The position numbers and the translations under genes were made by a program. Below, piece after piece: positions 1-7,823 of a stretch of 64,000 nt of DNA. Every line of letters begins with the position of its first letter. The stretch's first letter is position 1. This stretch comes from Mycobacterium sp. ACS4054 (GTDB taxonomy: Bacteria; Actinomycetota; Actinomycetes; Mycobacteriales; Mycobacteriaceae). The stretch lies in NCBI RefSeq assembly GCF_001667275.1, contig NZ_LZHV01000056.1, positions 1 through 64,000 of the forward strand, written 5' to 3'. The notes under the pieces are model-generated. The model was not told where the DNA came from and did not search any database. It was given only the letters and a program-made list of their open reading frames with translations.

Positions 1-130
1 GGGCCGCCCGCCCCCCCCCCCCGGGGGGGGCGCGCCCGGGGGGCCGGCCCCCCCGCCCCCGGGGGGGCGGGGCCCGGCGGGCCCGCCCCCCCGTGGGGGG
101 GGCCGGGGGGGGGGGGCCCCCCCCACGGTC
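1..130. other. Low-complexity G/C homopolymer sequence at the window edge
   Basis: The first ~130 bases are almost entirely runs of G and C, with no A and only one T before the sequence becomes normal after about position 124. This is unlike the mixed composition everywhere else. It most likely reflects a poorly resolved contig end or poly-G read artefact rather than biology. No feature can be called here. Confidence 0.75.
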
Positions 131-208
131 GGCGAACCAACCTCCCGGCGTAGCGCCTTTGCGCCGCGCGGACTACCGCTGAACGGCACAATATGCTTTC
201 GTCCTTTA

Positions 209-1963
209 ATGGTCGCTGAAGGGCAGTCGCCCGAACCACGTGCGGCCGACGAGCGAGCCGCACTGCGGAGCATTCCGATATTCGCCGAGATCGACGACGA
301 ACAACTCCACCTGCTAACGAAGACCGTAGGTCGCCAGCACGTACCCGCCAACGAATGGCTCTTTCACCTGGGCGACCCGTCGGACGCCATCTATGTAATC
401 GCCTCGGGACGATTCGCGGCCATCGGCCTCGACGGACAGGTGCTTCGTGAGATGGCGTCAGGTGACTCGATCGGAGACCTGGGCGTCATCACCGGCGCCC
501 CTCGCTCGGCGGGGGTACGAGCCCTTCGGGACGGCGTCGTCTGGAGGATCGCCGCCGACACGTTCAGCGAGGTGCTCGCCAAGGCCCCGCAATTGCAATC
601 GGCGATGTTCCGGGCGATGGCGGTAATGCTTCGCGAGTCACGAGCCGCCACCGTCTCTCGCGGTCGCCGGGTCGTCGGCGTGGTGTCGAGCGGGGATGCG
701 GTCGCGATGCCGATCGTCGACGCGATCATGACTCGGCTGCGATCGCACGGTCGGGCCGCCGTCGTCGCGCCGCCCGTCGAAACCACGGCTGCGGCCAATC
801 ATTACGGCGAGCTCGTCGAAGCGTTCAGCGAAACCCTCGACCGCGCCGAGCGAAGCAACGATTGGGTCTTGCTGGTGGCCGATCGGGGCTCGGGCGACAG
901 CTGGCGACGCTACGTCACCGCGCAAAGCGACCGAGTCGTGGTCGTCGCCGACCAAACCCATCCGCCGGAGGCGCTCGAACCACCCGTGACGCAAGGGCCG
1001 GTCCACCTCGTCACTTGCGGTGTCGTGCCGGACCCGAGCTGGTGGGATCTGCTGCAGCCGGTCTCGCATCACCCCGCCGACGACGATGGCATCGGCGCGC
1101 TGGCCCGCAGAATCGCCGGCCGATCTCTCGGTCTCGTGCTGGGGGGTGGGGGCGCTCGGGGCCTGGCGCATTACGGCGTCTACGAAGAGCTCACGCGGGC
1201 AGGCGTCGTCATCGACCGGTTCGGCGGAACCAGTTCCGGCGCCCTCGCTGCCGCCACCTTCGCGCTGGGGCTCGACGCGCGAGATTGCACCGCGGCGGCA
1301 CGGAAGTACGTCGCGGAGACCAGGCCGGTCAGCGACTACACGATCCCTGCGATAGCCCTCACGCGAGGCCGCCGCGTCGACCGTCTGATCGAGGGATTCT
1401 TCGGCGGCACCACCCTGATCGAGCGCCTGCCGAGGGAGTTCTTCTCCGTCTCCACCGATATCATCACGGGCGATCAGATCATCCATCGCCGTGGATTGCT
1501 GTGGGTCGCGGTGCGCGCATCGATCTCGATACCCGGGCTCCTGCCGCCGGTGCAGCATGGGGAACGGCTGCTCGTCGACGGCGGACTGATGAACATCCTC
1601 CCGGCCGACGTGATGTGCGCCGACCCGGACGGCGAGGTGATCTGCGTCGATCTGCGCACGACGTGGGTGCCATCGAAGGGATTTGGCCCGCTGCCGGCGA
1701 AGCTTCAACCCCCCGCGTTCGTGCGTCGGCTCGTGACCGGCACGGATGTAGCCCTGCCGCCGCTGCAAGACACGTTGCTTCGCAGCGTCGAACTCGCGGC
1801 CCCCAAGTGGAACCTGCGCGAGCTCCCCCGAGTCGCGGCGATCATCGAGCCGGACGTCTCGGCGATCGGCCCGTTGGACTTCAAAAACATCGATGCGGCC
1901 CTGAAGGCCGGGCGGGTCGCAGCCCGCAGAACCCTCGAAGCGCAGCCGTCGCTCGTTCGCTGA
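209..1963 (+). CDS. Cyclic nucleotide-binding domain / patatin-like phospholipase (NTE family)
   Basis: 584 aa. Residues about 20-145 form a cyclic nucleotide-binding (CAP_ED) domain. Residues about 155-270 are a linker seen in NTE-type proteins. Residues about 305-500 are a patatin domain. The oxyanion loop GGGGARG is at 312-318, the nucleophile Ser342 lies in GTSSG, and the catalytic Asp457 lies in DGG, so the Ser-Asp dyad is complete. The family hydrolyses acyl esters of phospholipids or lysophospholipids, and the CNB domain suggests gating by cAMP/cGMP. The architecture and length match M. tuberculosis Rv2565. No signal peptide is seen. The next gene, an FHA-cyclase, makes a nucleotide-signalling link plausible, but this is inference. 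Confidence 0.88.
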   Translation: MVAEGQSPEPRAADERAALRSIPIFAEIDDEQLHLLTKTVGRQHVPANEWLFHLGDPSDAIYVIASGRFAAIGLDGQVLREMASGDSIGDLGVITGAPRSAGVRALRDGVVWRIAADTFSEVLAKAPQLQSAMFRAMAVMLRESRAATVSRGRRVVGVVSSGDAVAMPIVDAIMTRLRSHGRAAVVAPPVETTAAANHYGELVEAFSETLDRAERSNDWVLLVADRGSGDSWRRYVTAQSDRVVVVADQTHPPEALEPPVTQGPVHLVTCGVVPDPSWWDLLQPVSHHPADDDGIGALARRIAGRSLGLVLGGGGARGLAHYGVYEELTRAGVVIDRFGGTSSGALAAATFALGLDARDCTAAARKYVAETRPVSDYTIPAIALTRGRRVDRLIEGFFGGTTLIERLPREFFSVSTDIITGDQIIHRRGLLWVAVRASISIPGLLPPVQHGERLLVDGGLMNILPADVMCADPDGEVICVDLRTTWVPSKGFGPLPAKLQPPAFVRRLVTGTDVALPPLQDTLLRSVELAAPKWNLRELPRVAAIIEPDVSAIGPLDFKNIDAALKAGRVAARRTLEAQPSLVR

Positions 1964-2111
1964 GCCTGTACGATTACGCTGCAGCAACGGCTCAGCATCT
2001 TCAGGTGGCAGACGCTTAGTGTGTGCACAGGGTGGTCAGGGCGAGCGGGGCAGACAACGACGAGTCTCGCTCGCGCACGCGGCCGTTCGAGTGCGGCGAG
2101 GCCGTTAATCC

Positions 2112-3059
2112 ATGGGCTCCGATTGGTGGGACAAGCCGCTGGCCAATCTGGTCATGCACTCCAATGGCGGCGAGAAGATCGTGCCCATCTTCGATCAATT
2201 ATTCGTCGGCCGTCAGTGCGCGGGCATCGACGAACAGCGCCGACTGGTCATTGCCGATCCGAACATCTCCCGCAACCACCTCGAGATTCGCTTGGACGTC
2301 AGCACCGACCGGGCTTACCTCATCGACACCAGCACCAACGGGACGTTGCTCAATGGCATGCCGCTTGAGCGCGCCGTCCAGGTCCCCATCAAGCCCGAGG
2401 ACCGGATCTCGATAGGCGACGTCGTGCTCATCTTCCGATCGGACCGGTTCACTGCCGCCGGGGTAACCAACACGAGCCCGACCCTGACCCGCATCGTCGA
2501 GGAGACCATGGTCATGGTGGTCGGGGACATCACCAACTACTCGACGATCTCCGAAGTGACCGACAACCGGGTGATCGCCCAGAGCCTGAACTATCTCTGG
2601 CACGAGCTCAACCTCGTGCTGCGCGCCCATCGCGGCACGCTCAACCATTACGCCGGCGATGCGCTGTATGCGGTCTGGGAACCGCGGACCATTCCGAACG
2701 CCAACGAGCTCGCGATCGACTTCGCGCTCGCCGCGAACCGGAGGGTCGAGGAGCTCGGGCCCACGCTCCCGCTGCGTAGCCCGGACGGGTCGCCGATCCG
2801 CATGGGTTGGGGGGTGGTGCAGGGCCGGGCCGCGATCGCCGCCATGACACGAACGGTCACGGCCGTGATCGGCGACGCGACCAACGTGGCGTTCCGGTTG
2901 GCCGGCATTGCCGGACGGGGCGGGCGCCCGGTCGTAATGGTCAGCACCGGCGTTCACGCAGCCGTCGAGGCGCAATACATTTGGGGCCACTCCGAGCAGG
3001 TGGAGATCAAGGGCCGGCGCGGAATGGAGACCGTCTTCGGTGTTGTCGCACGCGCGTAG
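2112..3059 (+). CDS. FHA domain-adenylate/guanylate cyclase fusion protein
   Basis: 315 aa. The N-terminal half is a forkhead-associated domain (about residues 25-110) with the phosphothreonine-binding landmarks GR at 33-34, SRNH at 53-56 and STNGT at 74-78. The C-terminal half (about 130-315) is a class III nucleotide cyclase homology domain. The two metal-binding aspartates are visible as D139 in VGDIT and D183 in YAGDALYAVW. The likely reaction is ATP to cAMP. The FHA module implies docking to a threonine-phosphorylated partner, so kinase signalling may control the cyclase. It lies 148 bp after the CNB-patatin gene on the same strand. Substrate preference for ATP over GTP was not determined. 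Confidence 0.85.
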   Translation: MGSDWWDKPLANLVMHSNGGEKIVPIFDQLFVGRQCAGIDEQRRLVIADPNISRNHLEIRLDVSTDRAYLIDTSTNGTLLNGMPLERAVQVPIKPEDRISIGDVVLIFRSDRFTAAGVTNTSPTLTRIVEETMVMVVGDITNYSTISEVTDNRVIAQSLNYLWHELNLVLRAHRGTLNHYAGDALYAVWEPRTIPNANELAIDFALAANRRVEELGPTLPLRSPDGSPIRMGWGVVQGRAAIAAMTRTVTAVIGDATNVAFRLAGIAGRGGRPVVMVSTGVHAAVEAQYIWGHSEQVEIKGRRGMETVFGVVARA

Positions 3060-3070
3060 CCCTTTGCGCC

Positions 3071-3180
3071 GAGCGTGCGGCTAGCCGCACAGTCGAGACC
3101 GAGCGTGCGGCTAGCCGCACAGTCGAGACCGAGCGTGCGGCTGGCCGCACAGTCGAGACCGAGCGTGCGGCTAGCCGCAC
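3071..3180. repeat. Tandem array of 30-bp units carrying a GTGCGGCTAGCCGCAC palindrome
   Basis: The unit is 30 bp (palindrome plus a spacer of the type agtcgagaccgagc). It occurs at 3071, 3101, 3131 and 3161; the last copy lacks the final 10 bases. Three copies have the perfect palindrome GTGCGGCTAGCCGCAC, and the copy at 3131 has CTGGCC in the centre. In the last copy the symmetry extends to 26 bp (3160-3185). Related copies lie at 4069-4124 on the other side of the next gene. The element also supplies that gene's stop codon. Confidence 0.93.
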
Positions 3181-4013
3181 GCTCGCCGGGCCAATGCGGC
3201 CCGAACGCGGCCAACGACCTCGGCGGGCCGGTCACCTGCCAGCACTCTCACGACAATCCACCCGAGACGCTCCAGCATTTCCAGTCGCCTTACGTCCCAG
3301 GTGTATTGCCGGCGGTCGCTGCGGTGCTGTTCGCCGTCGTACTCGACGGCGACTTTGACCTCTTCCCAACCCATATCCAGATACGCGAACACGCTGCCGA
3401 ACTCGTTGAGCACCGGGATTTGTGTTTGCGGCCGCGGCAGGCCGGCCTCGATCAAGACGACGCGGAGCCACGATTCTTTCGGCGACTGGGCGCCCGGGTC
3501 GAACAGGTCTATCGCTTGGCGTGCTCGCGCGATGCCTCTGCGTCCGACGTATCGACGAGCCAACAGCTCAATATCGACGGCCTTGATTTCGATGACTCTG
3601 GCGAGCGCGTCGATCCCCGCCACAGCGGTCATCGTCGGGTACCAGCAGCCGAGGTCCAGTGCCGTCCGGGCCGGCGAGGTGACCCGCATGCCGGCCACCA
3701 GCTCGATCTCGTCCTCCTCGATGCGGTCCCCGTGTGCCTGGATACCAGGTGGACTGCGCCGATTGTCGTGAATCAACTCCACGACGCGCGCATCATCGAC
3801 CCACTTGCTGCCGTGCAGCGCGGATGCAGCGAACCCTGCGACAACACCTCGGCGGCCGCTCCACAGCCAGCCGGCTTTGGCGCGTAGTTCGGCAGTGATG
3901 CCGACATCACGCTCCACGTAGACGTCTGGGAACAACGGGCGAAAGCGAGCCAGCTGCGACTTAGACATCACCCCTGCAGAGATGGCCTCGCTGCCAATCA
4001 TCGGCTCTCGCAC
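3171..4013 (-). CDS. DUF559 / Vsr-like nuclease-fold protein with AbiEi-like N-terminus
   Basis: 280 aa. The N-terminal ~120 residues resemble the winged-helix region of AbiEi-type proteins common in actinobacteria. The C-terminal ~105 residues look like a DUF559 (PD-(D/E)XK/Vsr-related) domain. Candidate active-site residues are E180, D213 and E224 (in VEYDGEQH), followed by H230. No nuclease activity is established. Two in-frame ATG codons are near the start (M1 and M5). The stop codon TAG lies inside the last copy of a palindromic repeat array. Palindromes of the same family lie just upstream of the start, so repeats border the gene on both sides. No operon partner is seen, and similar genes are usually scattered single genes in mycobacteria. 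Confidence 0.65.
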   Translation of the reverse strand: MREPMIGSEAISAGVMSKSQLARFRPLFPDVYVERDVGITAELRAKAGWLWSGRRGVVAGFAASALHGSKWVDDARVVELIHDNRRSPPGIQAHGDRIEEDEIELVAGMRVTSPARTALDLGCWYPTMTAVAGIDALARVIEIKAVDIELLARRYVGRRGIARARQAIDLFDPGAQSPKESWLRVVLIEAGLPRPQTQIPVLNEFGSVFAYLDMGWEEVKVAVEYDGEQHRSDRRQYTWDVRRLEMLERLGWIVVRVLAGDRPAEVVGRVRAALARRACG

Positions 4014-4068
4014 CGTGGCAGCCTCGCAGGCAACGCCATCATCGTCACTTCAACTATCAACACTCCGC

Positions 4069-4124
4069 CGAACGTGCGGCTGGCCGCACACTCGAACGCG
4101 AACGTGCGGCTGGCCGCACGTTCG
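4069..4124. repeat. Two palindromic repeats (GTGCGGCTGGCCGCAC) upstream of the DUF559 gene
   Basis: Two near-perfect inverted repeats have cores at 4074-4089 and 4104-4119, 30 bp apart. The second has symmetry extended to 26 bp (4099-4124). They share the 16-bp core of the 3071-3180 array apart from one central base. They lie between the start of the DUF559 gene and the 3' end of ltp2, where they could also act as a hairpin terminator for the igr operon. Confidence 0.9.
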
Positions 4125-4139
4125 GCACGAAGAGAAGAG

Positions 4140-5309
4140 CTAGCCGAGGATTAGGCCCGACGTGGGCACGCCGGTTCCCGCGGTGACGAGCACGTGCTCG
4201 ACGTCGGGGACCGGATTCACCGACGTTCCCCGCAGCTGCCGCACACCCTCGGCGATGCCGTTCATGCCGTGGATGTAGGCCTCACCGAGTTGACCGCCAT
4301 GCGTGTTGATCGGAAGCCGGCCACCGACCTCGATCGCACCGTCGGCGATGAAGTCCTTGGCCTCGCCCCGACCGCAGAATCCCAACTCCTCCAACTGAAT
4401 CAGCGTGAAGGGCGTGAAGTGGTCGTACAACACGGCGGTCTGGATGTCGGACGGCTGCAGACCGGACTGCTGCCACATCTGCTGACCGACCAGCCCCATC
4501 TCGGGCAGGCCGAGCTCGTCGCGGTAGTAGCTGACCATCGTGTACTGGTCGGGGCTGGAGCCCTGCGCCGCGGCCTCGATGATCGCCGGCCGCTGCTTGA
4601 GATCCTTCGCCCGCTCCGGGGAGGTCACCACGATCGCGACCGCGCCGTCCGTCTCCTGGCAGCAGTCCAGCAGCCGCAGCGGCTCGGCGATCCACCGCGA
4701 ATTCTGGTGATCCTCAATGGTTATCGGCTTCTCGTAGAAGTACGCCTTCGGGTTCTTGGCCGCGTGCTTGCGGTCGGCCACCGAGATGGCGCCGAAGTCC
4801 CGGCTGGTCGCGCCGGACCAGTGCATGTACCGCTGCGCGATCATCGCGACCTGCGCGGCGGGCGTCGACAGCCCGTGCGGATACGAGAAGGAGTTGTCGG
4901 CCGCCGTCGAATCGGCCTGCACGCCGGCGCTTCCCACCAGCCGGGTCTGGACCTGACCGAACCGCATGCCCGACCGCTCGTTGAACGCCCGGTACGCGAC
5001 GACGACGTCGGCCACCCCGGTGGCGACGGCCATCGCCGCCTGCTGCACGGTCGCGCACGCGGCGCCGCCGCCGTAGCCGATCTGCGAGAAGAACTTCAGG
5101 TCACCGATGCCGACCGCGCGCGCCACCGCGGTCTCGTTGTTGGTGTCCATCGTGAAGGTGGTCAGCCCGTCGACGTCCGACGGCGAAAGGCCGGCGTCGT
5201 CCAGCGCGTCCAGGACCGCCTCGGCGGCCAGCCGCAGCTCGCTGCGGCCGGAGTCCTTGGAGAAGTCGGTGGCGCCGATCCCGGCGATGGCGGCCTTACC
5301 CGAGAGCAT
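4140..5309 (-). CDS. ltp2: Ltp2, steroid side-chain retro-aldolase (thiolase fold)
   Basis: 389 aa. This is a thiolase-fold protein of the SCP2/lipid-transfer type, the counterpart of Rv3540c. In the known pathway it works with the DUF35 domain of ChsH2. It cleaves the 17-hydroxy-pregnene-20-carboxyl-CoA intermediate to androstenedione and propionyl-CoA, the last step of cholesterol side-chain removal. The start is the ATG at 5309, which overlaps the chsH1 stop (ATGA). The upstream in-frame extension to 5450 would lie inside chsH1 and does not look coding. It is the last gene of the igr operon, and palindromic repeats follow the stop. Confidence 0.93.
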   Translation of the reverse strand: MLSGKAAIAGIGATDFSKDSGRSELRLAAEAVLDALDDAGLSPSDVDGLTTFTMDTNNETAVARAVGIGDLKFFSQIGYGGGAACATVQQAAMAVATGVADVVVAYRAFNERSGMRFGQVQTRLVGSAGVQADSTAADNSFSYPHGLSTPAAQVAMIAQRYMHWSGATSRDFGAISVADRKHAAKNPKAYFYEKPITIEDHQNSRWIAEPLRLLDCCQETDGAVAIVVTSPERAKDLKQRPAIIEAAAQGSSPDQYTMVSYYRDELGLPEMGLVGQQMWQQSGLQPSDIQTAVLYDHFTPFTLIQLEELGFCGRGEAKDFIADGAIEVGGRLPINTHGGQLGEAYIHGMNGIAEGVRQLRGTSVNPVPDVEHVLVTAGTGVPTSGLILG

Positions 5310-5710
5310 CAAGCGTCCCCCATCGTCAGCGTCACCGTCGCGATCACATGATCGCCAAGGCTGTTGCGGCCGAACACCTTCAACGCGATCACGCCGTCGT
5401 CGATACCGGTCACCTCGCCGGAGAAGGTGACGGTGTCGTAGGCGTACCACGGCACGCCGAGCCGCAGCCCGATCGATTTGATCCGTGCGGCCGGGCCCGC
5501 CCAGTCGGTGACGTAACGCTGCACCAACCCGGTGTCGGTCAGGATGTTGACGAAGATGTCCTTGGAACCCTTGGCCTGCGCCAGGTCCCGGTCATGGTGC
5601 ACGTCCTGAAAGTCCCTGGTAGCCAGCGCAGTCGAGATGATGAACGTCGGGTCGCCGTAAATCTTCAGTTCGGGCAGGGTGGTACCCACCTCAACAGCAG
5701 GCGCGCTCAT
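5309..5710 (-). CDS. chsH1: ChsH1, MaoC-like enoyl-CoA hydratase subunit
   Basis: 133 aa, a single hot-dog MaoC domain, the counterpart of Rv3541c. With ChsH2 it forms the heteromeric hydratase that adds water to 3-oxo-4,17-pregnadiene-20-carboxyl-CoA. The hydratase motif is visible as the segment ATRDFQDVHHDRDLA, whose D and H residues are the expected catalytic pair. The start is the ATG at 5710, which overlaps the chsH2 stop by ATGA; the 13-residue upstream extension is rejected. It also overlaps the ltp2 start, so translation is probably coupled across the three genes. Confidence 0.93.
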   Translation of the reverse strand: MSAPAVEVGTTLPELKIYGDPTFIISTALATRDFQDVHHDRDLAQAKGSKDIFVNILTDTGLVQRYVTDWAGPAARIKSIGLRLGVPWYAYDTVTFSGEVTGIDDGVIALKVFGRNSLGDHVIATVTLTMGDA

Positions 5711-6663
5711 GCTTGATCTCCCAAGTGCTCCCACGCGTAGAGGCTCCACTCCGGGCCGGAGTCACCGGCCGGGAAGTCGATATAGGTTGCGCGAACCGGC
5801 ATTCCGATCTTGATCTCGGCGTGGTCGACGCCGCGCAGCTCGCCGAGCATACGAACACCCTCTTCCAGCTCGACGAGCGCGATCACGAACGGCAGCGTGC
5901 GTCCGGGCACCTTCGGCGCGTGGTGCACGACGTAGCTGTACAGCGTGCCGCGGCCGCCGGCCAAGACGTAGTCGATGGGTTGGACCTTGTCCTGCCACAC
6001 CGCCGGCACCGGCGGATGCTGCAGGCTGCCGTCGGGCCGGCGCTGAATCCGCAACTCGTGTGCCTTGACGCCCTCCCAGAAGAAGGCGGTGTCCCGCGAC
6101 GACGCCGGGCGCATCATGGTGTCGGGATCCAGGTCCTCGGGCACCGAGGACGGCGCGGCTTCGCGGGGCTTGAACTTCAGGATCCGCCAAGCCATCTCGG
6201 CGACGGCTTCCTCCCCGACCCGCCAGGTGATGTGCTGGTTGATGAAGTAACCCTCACCTAGGCCGGTCTGCTTGGGGCCGACCACGTCGCGCATCTCGGA
6301 ATGGATGGTGACCTGCTCGCCGGGACGCAGATAGCGGTGATAGGTCTGCTCACAGTTGGTGGCGACCACCCCGATGTAGCCGGCATCGTCGAACAGCTTC
6401 ATGATCGGGCCCATTGGATCGTCGGTGGGGCGTTCACCGCCCTGCCCGAACATCGTCCACACCTGAATCATGGCCGGCGGCGCGACGATCCCGGGGTGAC
6501 CCGCGGCCTTGGCGGCATCCTCGTCCACGTAGATCGGGTTGCGGTCGCCGAGGGCCTCCACCCAGTTGTTGATGATCGGCTGGTTCACCGGATCCCGGCC
6601 CGCGCGCGGCGCTGCCACGACGGTGGCGGTGATCTCCGCGACCGCTTGGGCGATATCCGTCAT
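5707..6663 (-). CDS. chsH2: ChsH2, MaoC-DUF35 fusion (hydratase subunit and Ltp2 partner)
   Basis: 318 aa, the counterpart of Rv3542c. Residues about 1-175 are a MaoC/FAS1-type hot-dog domain that pairs with ChsH1. Residues about 190-318 are a DUF35 (OB-fold) domain that binds Ltp2 in the known aldolase complex. The place where DUF35 proteins often carry a four-cysteine rubredoxin-like zinc ribbon has no cysteine here; it reads RIQRRPDGSLQHPPVPAVW. Zinc binding at that site is therefore unlikely. The ATG at 6663 overlaps the fadE29 stop (ATGA). Confidence 0.93.
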   Translation of the reverse strand: MTDIAQAVAEITATVVAAPRAGRDPVNQPIINNWVEALGDRNPIYVDEDAAKAAGHPGIVAPPAMIQVWTMFGQGGERPTDDPMGPIMKLFDDAGYIGVVATNCEQTYHRYLRPGEQVTIHSEMRDVVGPKQTGLGEGYFINQHITWRVGEEAVAEMAWRILKFKPREAAPSSVPEDLDPDTMMRPASSRDTAFFWEGVKAHELRIQRRPDGSLQHPPVPAVWQDKVQPIDYVLAGGRGTLYSYVVHHAPKVPGRTLPFVIALVELEEGVRMLGELRGVDHAEIKIGMPVRATYIDFPAGDSGPEWSLYAWEHLGDQA

Positions 6664-7823
6664 CGAGGCACCCTCGGCACCTTGAGGCCGGCCGCCGCGA
6701 TCATCTCTCGCATCACTTCATTGACGCCGCCACCGAAGGTGATCACCAGGTTGCGCTTGGTTTGCGAATCCAGCCAACGCAGCAGCTCGGCGGTCTCCGG
6801 TTCCGCCGGGTTGCCGTACTTGCCGACGATTTCCTCGGCCAGCCGGCCGATGTACTGAATGCGCTCCGTGCCAAACACTTTGGTCGAGGCGGCGTCGGCG
6901 ACGTTGATGTCCTCGCCGGCGGCGGCCACCTGCCAGTTCAGCAGCTCGTTGATCCGCCACATCGCGTGGATCTCACCGAGCGCCCGTTTGACGTCGGCGT
7001 GGTCGATCGGCGTGACGCCGTCGGCGCCCGGCTTGGACGCCCACGCGTGGACCCGGTCGTAGATGCCCGCGGTGCGGCCCGCCGGGCCCAGCATGACGCG
7101 CTCGTTGTTGAGCTGGGTCGTGATCAGCCGCCATCCGCCGTTCTCCTCGCCGACCAGCATGTCGGCGGGCACCCGCACGTCGTTGTAGTAGGTGGCGTTG
7201 GTGTGGTGGGCACCATCGGACAGGATGATCGGCGTCCAGGAGAACCCGGGATCCTTCGTGTCCACGATCAGGATCGAAATGCCCTTGTGCTTCACGGCAT
7301 CCGGGTCGGTGCGGCAGGCCAGCCAGATGTAGTCGGCGTCGTGCCCGCCGGTGGTCCACATCTTCTGGCCGTTGACGATGTACTCGTCACCCTGGCGGAC
7401 GGCGGTCGTCCGCAGGGACGCCAGATCGGTGCCCGCCTCGGGTTCGCTGTAACCGATCGCGAAGTGCACCTCGCCCGCCAATATCGCCGGCAGGAACTTC
7501 TTCTTCTGTGCCTCGCTGCCGAACTGCTGCAGCGTCGGACCGACGGTCTGCAGCGTGACCGCGGGCAGCGGAACGTCGGCACGATGCGCCTCGTTGACGA
7601 AGATCGACTGCTCGATTGGGCCGAAGCCCAAGCCGCCGAACTCCTTTGGCCAACCGACGCCGAGCTTGCCGTCCCGGCCCATCCGCCGGATCACCGCGCG
7701 ATAGGCCTCGTTGTGACGGTCCTCCTCCATCGCCTTCATCTCGTCGGACGAGATCAGGTTCGAAAAGTATTCCCGCAGTTCCGCTTGCAGCTGACGCTGC
7801 TCCGGAGTCAGGTCTATGAACAT
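6660..7823 (-). CDS. fadE29: FadE29 (ChsE2), acyl-CoA dehydrogenase of the cholesterol side chain
   Basis: 387 aa, equal in length to Rv3543c. It has the full acyl-CoA dehydrogenase fold. Flavin/substrate motifs such as YSEPEAGTDLASLRT and the C-terminal helix region with IGRLAEEIVGKYGNP are visible. In M. tuberculosis it forms an alpha2beta2 enzyme with FadE28 that oxidises the 3-carbon side chain (3-oxo-4-pregnene-20-carboxyl-CoA). The start is the ATG at 7823, 10 nt inside the fadE28 3' end. The longer upstream reading is out of context and rejected. Part of the igr operon. Confidence 0.94.
   Translation of the reverse strand: MFIDLTPEQRQLQAELREYFSNLISSDEMKAMEEDRHNEAYRAVIRRMGRDGKLGVGWPKEFGGLGFGPIEQSIFVNEAHRADVPLPAVTLQTVGPTLQQFGSEAQKKKFLPAILAGEVHFAIGYSEPEAGTDLASLRTTAVRQGDEYIVNGQKMWTTGGHDADYIWLACRTDPDAVKHKGISILIVDTKDPGFSWTPIILSDGAHHTNATYYNDVRVPADMLVGEENGGWRLITTQLNNERVMLGPAGRTAGIYDRVHAWASKPGADGVTPIDHADVKRALGEIHAMWRINELLNWQVAAAGEDINVADAASTKVFGTERIQYIGRLAEEIVGKYGNPAEPETAELLRWLDSQTKRNLVITFGGGVNEVMREMIAAAGLKVPRVPR

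Noticed and set aside
638..1987. 449-aa minus-strand reading frame
   Set aside because: Antisense shadow of the CNB-patatin gene, with Arg/Asp/Gly-rich composition and no domain.
3071..3180. Possible CRISPR array
   Set aside because: The 30-bp period is one continuous tandem unit; there are no unique spacers between copies, and no cas genes are nearby.
3075..3887. Plus-strand 270-aa reading frame starting in the palindrome array
   Set aside because: It reads the array as a VRLAAQSRPS repeat and then runs antisense through the DUF559 gene, which has the coherent protein signature.
4194..5351. 385-aa plus-strand reading frame
   Set aside because: Antisense shadow of ltp2, typical of high-G+C coding DNA, without motifs.
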